Assembly (NCBI RefSeq): GCF_009801115.1
Contig: NZ_VTOL01000018.1
Coordinates: 35,204 to 99,203, forward strand
Reading direction: 5' to 3'
DNA length: 64,000 nt
Origin: Dyadobacter sp. 3J3
GTDB taxonomy: Bacteria; Bacteroidota; Bacteroidia; Cytophagales; Spirosomataceae
The notes under the pieces were generated by a model. That model did not search any database. It saw only the letters and a list, made by a program, of their open reading frames with translations, and was not told where the DNA came from. Shown one piece after another: positions 16,520 through 25,215 of this stretch (its first letter is position 1; each line of letters opens with the position of its first letter). Both the position numbers and the translations under genes were made by a program.

Positions 16520-17429
16520 TGGATTTGCTGCGTTTTTTGTCTTTGTCAAAACTGAAAGTCCTGGAAACATTAAATCCGTAAAAAATATCGCCGCTGTTCC
16601 ATTTTCCGGTTGTCTGGCCGATAAATTGCCGCTCGATCATACCTTTTGAATTTGTCAGGTGAAGCTGGAATACGTGGCCGCCTGTTTCAATATCAAAACC
16701 GAGCGATAAGGTGTTTGTAAATCTTGGATCACGCTGAATGGTACTGCCGATCTTTTTCGGTGTATACCAATACTCCACATTAAAAGAAGTCCTTTTGGTC
16801 AGTTTATAACGGCCGCCCATTCCGAGCGCATACAGATTATTTGCATCGATCGCATTCTCGGCCAGGTTTCTGTGCATGACCGTTGGTGTGATTTGAATGG
16901 ATAATTTATCACTGAATTTCCGGGCAATAAGTGCCTGAAAAGTATAGGTTTCCCGCTGTGCGATAGTATAGAAAGGCAGCTCGGCCGAAGTACTGCTGGC
17001 ATTGTGGGCATCGCTGGCAAAAAGTGTAACCGAAACCGGTATCGTTTTATAACCCGAAGACTGCTTCAACAATCGGTACTTTGCAAAAATATCAACTGTT
17101 TTCTGATAGCTGCTTCTTCCGATCCCGATCATTAACCGGTCTGTTAAACCATATTCAAGCCCCAAACGAATCTGCGCCTGATCCAATCCGAAAAAATTAC
17201 TCACGCCGGAATTGACAGCCCCAAAACGGTGCGAAATCATAAAATCAAGATTTCTCTTACCGACAGTTTCAACTGAATGCCCATTAATAATACGGGTTCC
17301 TTTAAAAGTGGCAGCAGCATAGGTGATGGTGGAATCCTGCGTTTTTTCGAGCTCATTGAGCAGATCATTTTGTGCATATGCCATCGTACATGTCATCATC
17401 AACAAGACGGCCGTTAAATTTTTTATCAT
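16509..17429 (-). CDS. DUF5777 beta-barrel protein
   Basis: This 306-residue protein has a signal peptide (cleavage near TMAYAQ, residue 20) and a series of outer-membrane strands. Motifs include NLDFMISHRFGAVNSG, FGLDQAQIRLGLEYGLTDRLMIGIGRS and a C-terminal strand near FNVSRTFSFD. This matches DUF5777, an uncharacterised Bacteroidota family. It lies 12 bases after a Rieske gene and overlaps YceI by 11 bases, so the three are translationally linked. Rieske plus DUF5777 plus YceI suggests an envelope redox function; the exact role is unknown. Confidence 0.88.
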   Translation of the reverse strand: MIKNLTAVLLMMTCTMAYAQNDLLNELEKTQDSTITYAAATFKGTRIINGHSVETVGKRNLDFMISHRFGAVNSGVSNFFGLDQAQIRLGLEYGLTDRLMIGIGRSSYQKTVDIFAKYRLLKQSSGYKTIPVSVTLFASDAHNASSTSAELPFYTIAQRETYTFQALIARKFSDKLSIQITPTVMHRNLAENAIDANNLYALGMGGRYKLTKRTSFNVEYWYTPKKIGSTIQRDPRFTNTLSLGFDIETGGHVFQLHLTNSKGMIERQFIGQTTGKWNSGDIFYGFNVSRTFSFDKDKKRSKSNGY

Positions 17430-17441
17430 ATCAGAATGTCG

Positions 17442-17882
17442 TTAAGCCGTGATTGTCAATATGTTTCCGGTAAGTGTCGTTGTATACACGGCTATTCCAT
17501 TTTTGCCTTCGCTGTTGAGCCCTTTGCCGGTATTGTCGTATTTAGCTCCATGTGCAGTGCAGTAAAAATGGTCGGTCTGGTATGTAATCTGATTTTTCCC
17601 TTCATGACTGCATGTAAGCGTAGCTGCAATGTAGGCACCGGTGTTACTGCGCGCAATGACAACGCCATCTTTGATAATGTAGCCACCATTGGTTTTAAGC
17701 GCCGCATTGCCAGAAGCAGTCAGGTCAACGGTCAAATTGGTAGGTGCGGGAGTGACCCGGTCGTTGGTACAGGATTGTAAATGCGCTCCAAAATATACGG
17801 CTGCCAAAGAGGCACCGCCGAAACCCAGTTTTCTTAAAAATTGATGGCGGTCGATATTGTTGGCATTCTTTGTAAAACTCAT
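17442..17882 (-). CDS. Rieske [2Fe-2S] lipoprotein, head of the DUF5777-YceI-pump operon
   Basis: This 146-residue protein has cluster ligands Cys91/His93 (TCSHEG) and Cys108/His111 (YCTAHGA). The leader (LGFGGASLAAVYFGAHLQSC) ends in a lipobox-like Cys38 and begins with HQFLRKLGFGG, resembling but not matching a twin-arginine signal. It is a shorter paralogue of the Rieske protein at 7799. It starts 68 bases downstream of a three-repeat operator (17951-17978) that also precedes the neighbouring response-regulator gene. The genes downstream on the same strand are DUF5777, YceI, a small secreted protein, the metal pump and its adaptor. Confidence 0.9.
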   Translation of the reverse strand: MSFTKNANNIDRHQFLRKLGFGGASLAAVYFGAHLQSCTNDRVTPAPTNLTVDLTASGNAALKTNGGYIIKDGVVIARSNTGAYIAATLTCSHEGKNQITYQTDHFYCTAHGAKYDNTGKGLNSEGKNGIAVYTTTLTGNILTITA

Positions 17883-17950
17883 AGCTTTGGATTAGTTTAT
17901 TTTCAGTCTGATAGGACTCCCAAATGTAAACCTGGCTGCCTTAGCGTTTC

Positions 17951-17978
17951 CTCAAGATTTTCTTAAGGTTTCCTTAAG
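17951..17978 (-). promoter_or_regulatory. Triple 11-bp-period repeat, probable response-regulator operator upstream of the Rieske operon
   Basis: CTCAAG (17951), CTTAAG (17962) and CTTAAG (17973) are spaced exactly 11 bases apart, the geometry of OmpR/PhoB-type binding sites. The same three-repeat pattern with the same spacing occurs at 20315-20342 upstream of the response regulator, and the central repeats share CTTAAGAAAA on the minus strand. The block ends 68 bases before the Rieske start codon. Confidence 0.75.
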
Positions 17979-18172
17979 ACTTCATTACTTAGAATCGATT
18001 TAGGTAAATGAATCGTGGTACCAGCTTCGGAAGATCCGTTTTTATTTCTCCACTTAACAATGACAAAAATCCCGAAGAACGCCTGGGAAAGTATTACACT
18101 TCGTGGACATTAAGTTATATATATCCCACTTACCTTAATCTGATAATTACCAGCGTATATAACTTAGCAGGA

Positions 18173-19552
18173 TCAAATTTTAAAGATTAACGCAGCTGTG
18201 GTTCCATTGCCGGGCTGACTTTTTATGCTGAGGCTTACTCCCAAAAGCTGACACATTCTCTTTACGATGGAAAGTCCAAGGCCACTCCCTTTTATCTCAG
18301 GATGCTGCAATGGCTCCGCACGATAAAATGACTGCTGGATATGCTGGATTTCATCCGCTGCAATACCGATGCCGTCATCATTAACGGTATAAATCAAATT
18401 ATTTTCATCCCTGGATATTCCTATCATCAGCCGACCATGATCCCTGGAATACTTTATTGCATTGGAAATCAGGTTTTCGATGATAATATCGGTCATATAC
18501 GGATCTGAATATACGTGATCATGTACTGTAACGTCAAATTCAACCGACAGATCTTTTTCCAAAATAAGTGTTTGTTGCCGTTCCAGAATAGATTCGGTCA
18601 ATTCTGTCAGGTCAACTTCCTGCCAGTCCAATGCACTTTTCTGGCTTTCAAAACGTGCCATCAAAAGTAGCTGATCTACCAGATGGTTGATCCGGTCCAT
18701 TTCTCGGATGCAATAATTTACTTTATCAATGTATTCTTGTGAGGTCCGGGGTTTGCGTATCAAAACTTCAAGTGTACCTTTAATAACTGCCAGCGGCGTT
18801 CTGAGCTCATGCGACGCATCGGATGTAAATTGCTTTTCACGTTCCACCGCATTTTCAATCCTGTCCATCAGATCGTTAATCGTGACGACGAGCTTTTTGA
18901 GCTCATCCTTGTTGGCTGGCAAAGGGATGCGGCTGCTTAAATTTTCGTTTGTTATTTTGCTGGCCGTTTCAATAACCGTTATTACCGGCTGAATGCTTCT
19001 GCCTGCGATGATCCGGGTAATAAGAAAAAGAATGACCAGGATTATCGGATATGAAATAAGGAGCACTTTTTCCAGATTCGATAAAACCATTTCAGATTCG
19101 TCAATGGGAACAGCAACGATAAGATAGCCCGTGCTTTTTTTATTTTCTTTTATGCCGATCTGAATCTGTGCAATGCTTTGGCCAAGCAAAACGGATTTAA
19201 AATATGAATTTTCAGGTTTAGTAAAATCCGGTTTCAGAATACTTGTTTTCAGGTTAGGAGATTTGTCCAGAATGTTTCCTTTCAGGTCAACAAGTTGGAT
19301 AAATACCGGATTTAGTTCCAGCATCGAATGTTCTCTTTCCAGCCATTCCGATGTATCGAAAAAATACGGCTTGCCATCTTTTATACCTACCTCATGAAAA
19401 TGTTTGTCTGCCTCAAAATTAATATCCTTTTCCAACCGGCTGAATACCGTCAGATTGACAATATAGTAGATCAGGAAAAAGATAACCGCCACCATCAGCG
19501 CGGTACTGAGCGTGAAATTAAAGGCGATCTTGTTTTTAAAAGAGCGGTTCAT
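18173..19552 (-). CDS. Sensor histidine kinase (two-component, HAMP-HisKA-HATPase)
   Basis: This 459-residue membrane kinase has two transmembrane helices (residues about 14-36 and 162-184) enclosing a roughly 125-residue periplasmic sensor, then a HAMP linker, the phosphoacceptor His248 in ASHELRTPLAVIKG, an N-box (IIENLISNAIKYS) and G-boxes (DDGIGIAADEI, GSGLGLSIVKRM). It lies 11 bases downstream of the response-regulator gene. The architecture and the position next to a metal RND operon resemble CusS/CzcS-type sensors, so a metal signal is likely but not shown. Confidence 0.93.
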   Translation of the reverse strand: MNRSFKNKIAFNFTLSTALMVAVIFFLIYYIVNLTVFSRLEKDINFEADKHFHEVGIKDGKPYFFDTSEWLEREHSMLELNPVFIQLVDLKGNILDKSPNLKTSILKPDFTKPENSYFKSVLLGQSIAQIQIGIKENKKSTGYLIVAVPIDESEMVLSNLEKVLLISYPIILVILFLITRIIAGRSIQPVITVIETASKITNENLSSRIPLPANKDELKKLVVTINDLMDRIENAVEREKQFTSDASHELRTPLAVIKGTLEVLIRKPRTSQEYIDKVNYCIREMDRINHLVDQLLLMARFESQKSALDWQEVDLTELTESILERQQTLILEKDLSVEFDVTVHDHVYSDPYMTDIIIENLISNAIKYSRDHGRLMIGISRDENNLIYTVNDDGIGIAADEIQHIQQSFYRAEPLQHPEIKGSGLGLSIVKRMCQLLGVSLSIKSQPGNGTTAALIFKI

Positions 19553-19563
19553 AATTTGAAATA

Positions 19564-20232
19564 CTAAATCTCTTTGGCAATGTAACCCACACCCCTGATA
19601 GTCTGGATGTAATCTTCTTCTTTGGCCAGTTTCAGTTTTTTGCGGAGGGAATTAATATATACATCAATCACGCCGGTATTGTATTCAAAATGAATGTCCC
19701 AAACGCTCTCAATAATGCGGGTCCGGCGGCATACCTTTCCTTTGTTTCGCAAAAGATATTCAAGTAATCCAAATTCTTTCTGAGTCAGTTTAATCTCCTC
19801 AGCTCCTTTGAAAACCTGATGCGACTGGGTATCGACCACAATTGGCCCAAGCTTAAATTCCGACTGCTCGCCGGTTTTTGGCCTGAGCTGCACTTTGATC
19901 CTTTCCAGTAATTCATCAAAGCTGAAAGGTTTTTTGATATAATCATTCGCGCCAGCTTGCAAACCAAAAATAGTATCCTGAATCGTATCCCTTGCCGTCA
20001 GAAAAATGATAGGTGTTTTATGACCCTGTTTTCTGAATTCCCGGCAAACCTCGATACCGCTTTTGCCCGGCAGCATCCAGTCGATCAGTAGTAAATCATA
20101 TTCTCCTGTCAAAGCCATTTCCAGCCCCTTTACACCTTCTAACGAAGTATCCACCGCATAGGATTCTTCTTCGAGCCCCTGCTTTAAAAAGTTCAGTATA
20201 CCGGTTTCGTCTTCAATGATCAGGATTCTCAT
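19564..20232 (-). CDS. OmpR-family response regulator (CusR/CzcR-like)
   Basis: This 222-residue regulator has a receiver domain with the phosphoacceptor Asp51 in LLLIDWMLPGKSG and Lys in KKPFSFDELL, followed by a winged-helix DNA-binding domain (LTQKEFGLLEYLLRN, VIDVYINSLRKKL, TIRGVGY). It is cotranscribed with the kinase at 18173. Three CTTAAn repeats with 11-base period lie 83-110 bases upstream of its ATG, and the same block stands upstream of the Rieske-to-pump operon at 17882. That points to autoregulation and control of the pump operon. Confidence 0.94.
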   Translation of the reverse strand: MRILIIEDETGILNFLKQGLEEESYAVDTSLEGVKGLEMALTGEYDLLLIDWMLPGKSGIEVCREFRKQGHKTPIIFLTARDTIQDTIFGLQAGANDYIKKPFSFDELLERIKVQLRPKTGEQSEFKLGPIVVDTQSHQVFKGAEEIKLTQKEFGLLEYLLRNKGKVCRRTRIIESVWDIHFEYNTGVIDVYINSLRKKLKLAKEEDYIQTIRGVGYIAKEI

Positions 20233-20314
20233 AGTACTTATTTGATTAGCTTAATGCCGGATTGCAACGAACATCAACAATCTACGAAGTAAAGCATCTG
20301 AATTTATAAACTAT

Positions 20315-20342
20315 CTTAATGTTTTCTTAAGATATGCTTAAA
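20315..20342 (-). promoter_or_regulatory. Triple 11-bp-period repeat upstream of the response regulator (autoregulation site)
   Basis: CTTAAT (20315), CTTAAG (20326) and CTTAAA (20337) are spaced 11 bases apart, 82 bases upstream of the regulator start. On the minus strand the central unit CTTAAGAAAA is identical to that of the block at 17951-17978. Confidence 0.75.
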
Positions 20343-20616
20343 AGATCAGATCCTGCCGGAAATAGTAAACACGGCGACCAACATAGGGTACTGGCTAGCA
20401 TATATGTTTCAGCATGAATATTTAAAATAGACTTTCTCATCTCACTATCATACGATAAAAATTGCAATGATAGCGATTCGATTAACCAGCCTTTTCAAAA
20501 AAAGAATAATACGCTCTTTTTGATTTGGTTCTGCTTACCTGTTCAAATTTACATGATGCATGTACTGGTAATGATGAAAAACCAAAAGTAAAAAAGATAC
20601 TTGATGGAGGAACTTC
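20343..20616. other. Intergenic stretch between the two-component operon and mgtA
   Basis: With the operator at 20315-20342 this completes a 384-base gap. Beyond that repeat block I see no gene, repeat or convincing terminator. Confidence 0.5.
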
Positions 20617-23172
20617 CTATTTGCCATTTACCTTCCCCTCTCCCAGCCTTTTGTAAAACCAATGTTTAAGTATTTCGGCACTAAATAAATACATGGTAAC
20701 AATGCCCAAAAGAACCATGTAAAACCTGAACGGCAATGGTGCAAACCCCAGCTTTGCTGTGAAAGGAAGCCAGGGAATACTAAGTGCGATTAAAGCAACC
20801 AGTATTGTAGTCCCCATTAGGTATTTTCCGGTTTGGCTCTTAAAAAATGGCTTTCTGGTTCTGACAACCAGCACGATCAAGGTTGCAGACACAACAGATT
20901 CAATAAACCAGCCGGTCTGGAATTCTGTCTGAGCTGCTTTGAAGTAATACAAAAGCACACCAAAAGTAAGATAATCAAATACTGAGCTCAGCAGGCCGAA
21001 CACGATCATGAAACGCTTGATGAATGCAATATCCCATTTCCTGGGTTTCTTGATCCACTCCTCATCCACAGTGTCAGAAGCAATGGTCATTCCCGGAAAA
21101 TCTGTCAGCAGATTCGTCAGCAATATTTGCTTTGGTAAAAGTGGTAAAAAGCATAAAAACAAGGACGCTCCGGCCATACTGAACATATTGCCAAAATTGG
21201 CACTGGTAGCCATGAAAATATATTTCTGGGTATTGGCAAAAGTGCGCCGCCCCTCTTTGATGCCTTCTATAAGAACATTTAAATCCTGATCCAACAGCAC
21301 GATATCAGCAGCTTCTTTTGCAACATCCACTGCGGTATTAACTGAAATGCCCACATCAGCGGCGTGCAGTGCCGAGGCATCATTAATACCGTCGCCCATA
21401 TACCCAACTACTTTTCCAGCCTTTTTAAGAGCAATAATAATTCGCTCTTTCTGATTGGGCTCTACTTCGGCAAAAACATCGGTTTTCAGAACCTGGTGTC
21501 TTAATGCCTCATCACTCATTTGTCTGAGATTCTCTCCGGATAGAAAAACGGCACCCTTGATTCCAATTTTTTCACTCATACTTTTGGCCACCAGCAAATT
21601 ATCCCCGGTAATGACTTTGAGGTTGACGCCCAGGTTAGATAGGTTCGTGATCGTTTCATTGATGCCTGTTTTTGGTGGGTCGAACAAAGTCACAAATCCA
21701 GCAAAAACCATATTATTTTCATCCTCCTTATGAATCGGGCCATTGTTTTCCCAGTCACGGTACGCAACGCCAAGCGTGCGGTAGCCCGATGCACTTGAAG
21801 TCTGATAGTTCTTATTTATTTTTTCCAAAAGTGATGCCAGGGGCACCCTTTTTCCTTTTTCGTCCTCGGCCTCGCTGCAAACGGCAAGCACCTGATTGAC
21901 CGCACCTTTTGTTACCATCGTAAAGGAACCTTCCATTTTGACCAGTAAAGTCAGCCGTTTCCGGTTAAAATCGTAAGGAATCTCATCCAGCCGCTGCGCC
22001 TGCTTGAAGGCAGGGACATCAAATCCTGAAATAGCTTCATCAATTGGATTTTTAAATCCCTGCTGCAAAGAAGCATTCACCTTGGCCAGCGTGATTACTT
22101 TCTGACTTTGGATACCAAAACAGTCTGTTCCCTGATACACTTTTACCTTACCCTCCGTCAGCGTCCCCGTTTTATCGGAGCATAACACATCCATGCTGCC
22201 AAAATTTTCGATAGAGCTCAACCTTTTGACGATGACATTCTTTTTTGCCATTTCCCTGGCACCCTGAGACAGATTTATTGTAATGATCGCGGGCAACAGC
22301 TGCGGTGTAAGCCCTACGGCAATAGCCAGTGTAAACAGAAATGAATCCAGTATGGGTTTGTGCAGGAAAACGTTGATCCCAAAAATTACAATCACTAAAA
22401 ACATGGTGATCTGCATCAGCAGGTAGCCAAACTTCTTGATACCAATTTCAAATTCTGTAAGTGGAACTTTGTTTTTCAAACTCTGGCTAATGTGCCCGAA
22501 GCCCGTAGAAGCTCCTGTGAGCATGACAAGCACGCGGGCCGACCCGCTCACAACATGCGAGCCCATAAAAACGGCATTCGAACGTTTAGCCAGAACCGTG
22601 TCAGCTGGTAAAACGCCCGGCATTTTATCAACCGGAAAAGTTTCCCCTGTGAAAGCCGCTTCATCTACAAACAATTCGTTGGATTCAATGATCAGGCAGT
22701 CGGCCGGAACCACATCACCTGCATCCAGCACAACAACGTCGCCCGGCACAATTTCTTCAACCGGAATCTCCTTTTCGGTTTGATCGCGAACCACGGCCGT
22801 TGTGATACGCACCATGGCTAAAAGCTGAGCAACCGCGTTTCCGGCAGCCCTTTCCTGCCAAAAACCAAGACCACTGCTGATCAGGACAATAACAAAAATA
22901 ATTACCGCATTGGTATGATCGTTTAAAGAATAAGACAAAGCACACGCCAGCAGCAAAATAATTGTGATCGGACTTTTAAACTGGTTGATAAATAACAAAA
23001 CGTTTGTCTGGCTGTCAACCGATGCGATACTATTCGCTCCAAATTGTTTTCTAAGCTGATCAATATCTTTTTCAGCCAATCCGGTCACCCTTGAATTAAC
23101 CTGTTTGAGCGCCTGTTCCAGATTTATTGACCAAAATCCAACATCCTTATTTTCAATTATTTTACCCTTCAT
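20617..23172 (-). CDS. mgtA: Magnesium-translocating P-type ATPase (MgtA type)
   Basis: This 851-residue protein is a P3B-type ATPase importing Mg2+. The actuator motif TGET is at 175-178, the phosphorylated Asp333 is in SDKTGTLTEG, and the hinge is MGDGINDASAL. Transmembrane helix 4 contains VGLTPQLLPAIITINLSQGA, the family pattern (VGLTPEMLP in enterobacterial MgtA), with Gln in place of Glu. The C-terminal helices (ILLTNLLTDFPGMTIASDTVD) also match MgtA. Length is close to the usual 850-900. It is transcribed alone, away from the Pr6Pr gene, with a 250-base spacer carrying a CRP-type site closer to the latter. Confidence 0.93.
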   Translation of the reverse strand: MKGKIIENKDVGFWSINLEQALKQVNSRVTGLAEKDIDQLRKQFGANSIASVDSQTNVLLFINQFKSPITIILLLACALSYSLNDHTNAVIIFVIVLISSGLGFWQERAAGNAVAQLLAMVRITTAVVRDQTEKEIPVEEIVPGDVVVLDAGDVVPADCLIIESNELFVDEAAFTGETFPVDKMPGVLPADTVLAKRSNAVFMGSHVVSGSARVLVMLTGASTGFGHISQSLKNKVPLTEFEIGIKKFGYLLMQITMFLVIVIFGINVFLHKPILDSFLFTLAIAVGLTPQLLPAIITINLSQGAREMAKKNVIVKRLSSIENFGSMDVLCSDKTGTLTEGKVKVYQGTDCFGIQSQKVITLAKVNASLQQGFKNPIDEAISGFDVPAFKQAQRLDEIPYDFNRKRLTLLVKMEGSFTMVTKGAVNQVLAVCSEAEDEKGKRVPLASLLEKINKNYQTSSASGYRTLGVAYRDWENNGPIHKEDENNMVFAGFVTLFDPPKTGINETITNLSNLGVNLKVITGDNLLVAKSMSEKIGIKGAVFLSGENLRQMSDEALRHQVLKTDVFAEVEPNQKERIIIALKKAGKVVGYMGDGINDASALHAADVGISVNTAVDVAKEAADIVLLDQDLNVLIEGIKEGRRTFANTQKYIFMATSANFGNMFSMAGASLFLCFLPLLPKQILLTNLLTDFPGMTIASDTVDEEWIKKPRKWDIAFIKRFMIVFGLLSSVFDYLTFGVLLYYFKAAQTEFQTGWFIESVVSATLIVLVVRTRKPFFKSQTGKYLMGTTILVALIALSIPWLPFTAKLGFAPLPFRFYMVLLGIVTMYLFSAEILKHWFYKRLGEGKVNGK

Positions 23173-23336
23173 TTCAACTAATTTCGATCAATGTCAATAT
23201 GTTTGTGTTAATAGCCTCCGGAATATTTCGGGCAGCCATCAAAGAAAATAACATATTTGTCAACTCATGAGTAAGTCACCATGAATGCAAAGATGAAAAT
23301 TACTAAATCCGCAAATGTTACACCACTGGCAGCATA

Positions 23337-23352
23337 AGTTGTACAAATCACA
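23337..23352 (-). promoter_or_regulatory. CRP/FNR-type 16-bp motif upstream of Pr6Pr gene
   Basis: On the minus strand this reads TGTGATTTGTACAACT, matching the motif TGTGATTSATGTAACT in 12 of 16 positions with both half-sites conserved. It lies 70 bases before the ATG at 23423 and 164 bases before the divergent mgtA start. Confidence 0.6.
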
Positions 23353-23422
23353 TATCGAAAACCCTTTCAACGGGTGGAATTTGGCAAAAGATCGATAGAT
23401 TTGTTAGGATTATTTATTGGAT

Positions 23423-24040
23423 ATGAAAAACATTCTTTCAATTCTTTTCGCGATCATTGCCTGGATTGCTGTCTTGACACAATATAATTTAATGATAGAA
23501 AATAGGGTAACTCCAATTTTTGAAACAACAATTCGCTTCTTTAGTTTTTTTACAATTTTGACAAATTTACTGGTAGCCATATATTTTTCGTTGTCATTGA
23601 TCAAAACAAGGCAGGGCTACATGTCAATCATTAATAAGCCTGGAACACTAACTGCCGTTACAGTCTACATAACGATTGTTGGGCTGGTTTACCAAGTTAT
23701 TTTACGGCATACCTGGGAACCCCAAGGCGCACAAAAAATTGTGGACGAATTACTTCACTCGGTGATACCTGTCCTTGTTATTATTTTCTGGTATTTGTTT
23801 GAAGAAAAAAAATCGGTGACCTATCAGCAGATACCCAAATGGCTGATTTATCCACTTATTTACCTGATTTATATCTTAATCCGCGGAAGATTTTCTAATT
23901 TCTACCCTTATCCATTTGTTGATGCGGGAAGGCTCGGTTTGTCAAAAGTGTTGGCCAATAGCGCAGGGCTAATCGTATTATTTATCTGTATATCAGCCCT
24001 ATATATCAAAATCGGAAAATTCATTTTGAAAATAAAATGA
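23423..24040 (+). CDS. Pr6Pr-family membrane protein
   Basis: This roughly 205-residue protein has six hydrophobic helices and the Pr6Pr (FAR-17a/AIG1-like) features FFSFFTILTNLLVAIYF, LRHTWEPQGAQKIVDELLHSVIPVLVIIFW and FSNFYPYPFVD. Bacterial members are uncharacterised; eukaryotic relatives include hydrolases of fatty-acid esters. I chose the ATG at 23423 over the TTG two codons earlier. A CRP-type motif lies 70 bases upstream, placing it in the putative oxygen/redox regulon. No operon partner follows closely. Confidence 0.85.
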   Translation: MKNILSILFAIIAWIAVLTQYNLMIENRVTPIFETTIRFFSFFTILTNLLVAIYFSLSLIKTRQGYMSIINKPGTLTAVTVYITIVGLVYQVILRHTWEPQGAQKIVDELLHSVIPVLVIIFWYLFEEKKSVTYQQIPKWLIYPLIYLIYILIRGRFSNFYPYPFVDAGRLGLSKVLANSAGLIVLFICISALYIKIGKFILKIK

Positions 24041-24280
24041 ATAAGTCCGGACGGTGCTTCACATTGTTAAACATCGCTTTAGAATCTTTACGAAAAACCT
24101 TATTTTTTAGCCTCCCATAGGACTGGTACTTCCCCTAATGAAGCGCATACTTCTTGCAATAACGAGCAAAAATAATGTCACCTTTATGCAGGCTCGGATT
24201 GTGTTGACGGTTTGACTGGATTATTCCTGACGACAGTGAAAATCAAGGCCTGAAAATCATATTTAAATTTACATCTACTC

Positions 24281-24646
24281 ATGAATGGTATAAATAAAGG
24301 CGACAACGCGCGTGATTCGGAAATGGAGAAAGCCCAGTCACATATCATCGTTGAAATCATAGAATACATACCCAATGCGGTTCTAAGCAGAACAATCCTC
24401 AAAAAATTGACAGGAAATATCACAGCCTCTTCCTTTGCCGCGGGCGAGGAATTAGCTCAGAAATACTCTGCTTTCGATACTTATATTCAAATTATTGACG
24501 GAAGTGCTGATATTATTATCGATGGAAAAACCCATAAGCTAAAACTTGGAGAGGGAATTATTATTCCCGCCCACAAACCGAATTCTATGTCAGCCGAAGT
24601 ACAATTTAAAATGATCTCGACGGTCATTAAAAACGGATATGAGTGA
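24281..24646 (+). CDS. Cupin-domain protein, copy 1
   Basis: This 121-residue protein is a single cupin barrel: a first motif region GEELAQKYSAFDTYIQIIDGSADIII and a second LKLGEGIIIPAHKPNSMSA with the characteristic P-A-H turn. Metal ligands are only partly present, so an enzymatic role is doubtful. It is closely similar along its whole length to the protein at 30993 (shared HIIVEIIEY and SAFDTYIQIIDG), so the two are paralogues. Small cupins of this type often bind small ligands in stress responses. The start at 24281 gives MNGINKGD; a later Met (MEKAQSH) is possible. Confidence 0.85.
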   Translation: MNGINKGDNARDSEMEKAQSHIIVEIIEYIPNAVLSRTILKKLTGNITASSFAAGEELAQKYSAFDTYIQIIDGSADIIIDGKTHKLKLGEGIIIPAHKPNSMSAEVQFKMISTVIKNGYE

Positions 24647-24877
24647 AAATTTGCTGTGCATCTTTTTCTTCGCTGGTATGACCGCCATTGTGGCCAGTCC
24701 AATAAGCAAGACGACAATCCCTATCCATAGCGACAAGGTGAAGAGGTTATCATGCTCTTTCACTATTTTGAGCTGGCCCACGTGAATAATCTTTTCTGCG
24801 GTAATAAAGTCATACCGATTGAATACAAAAGCAGAGTGCCTGTAAGTATAAAAACAACTCCCGGAATGATATTTCAC
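24590..24877 (-). pseudogene. Small two-helix membrane protein gene, apparently frameshifted
   Basis: The minus strand encodes FNRYDFITAEKIIHVGQ, KIVKEHDNLF and a membrane helix SLWIGIVVLLIGLATMAVIP. Just upstream, a different frame encodes IIPGVVFILTGTLLLYS, which would be the first helix. The order helix - about 30 polar residues - helix resembles DUF3185-like small membrane proteins. Joining them needs two compensating single-base shifts near 24872 and about 24825, so the gene is probably broken, or the reading is my overinterpretation. A CRP-type motif at 24955-24970 lies 77 bases upstream, as for other members of the putative regulon, which supports a real gene. It overlaps the 3' end of the convergent cupin gene. 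Confidence 0.45.
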
Positions 24878-24954
24878 TCTATGAAACTTTCAGTAATTAC
24901 AATTGTATAGTTCCTTCAATTGAGCGGGCGGATTGTTACAAAAAAAATACGGAT

Positions 24955-24970
24955 GATTGCATGATTCACT
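24955..24970 (-). promoter_or_regulatory. CRP/FNR-type 16-bp motif upstream of the small membrane gene
   Basis: On the minus strand this reads AGTGAATCATGCAATC, nearly identical to AGTGAATCATGTAACT at 50007-50022. It lies 77 bases upstream of the probable start at 24877. Confidence 0.5.
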
Positions 24971-25081
24971 GGTGTGGCTCAACAATGAAGATTTCAAAAT
25001 AATGGAGTACTGCCGGCTATTTTAAACTTTAAATTAAAGTCATGTTAAGCATAAAAGACCTCAACTTTAATTCTAAAAACC

Positions 25082-25097
25082 TGTGATATATGTAAGT
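25082..25097 (+). promoter_or_regulatory. CRP/FNR-type 16-bp motif upstream of the universal stress operon
   Basis: TGTGATATATGTAAGT matches the motif TGTGATTSATGTAACT in 13 of 16 positions. It is 118 bases before the ATG at 25216, somewhat further than the other sites. Confidence 0.5.
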
Positions 25098-25215
25098 TAT
25101 TGACCTCTTAATGTAACCTTTCCGCTTTCAAATAAACGCACCTTTGTAAACCGTGTAACACGCAAAAATCGAAATACATCAACCTTAAATTATTTAAGTC
25201 AAGTCCGCCACAAAT

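Larger units (their letters stand above)
24878..25215. other. Regulatory intergenic region with two CRP-type motifs
   Basis: This 338-base stretch between a minus-strand small membrane gene and the plus-strand hypothetical at 25216 holds two motif copies (24955-24970 and 25082-25097), one facing each side. No further gene was recognised. Confidence 0.5.
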
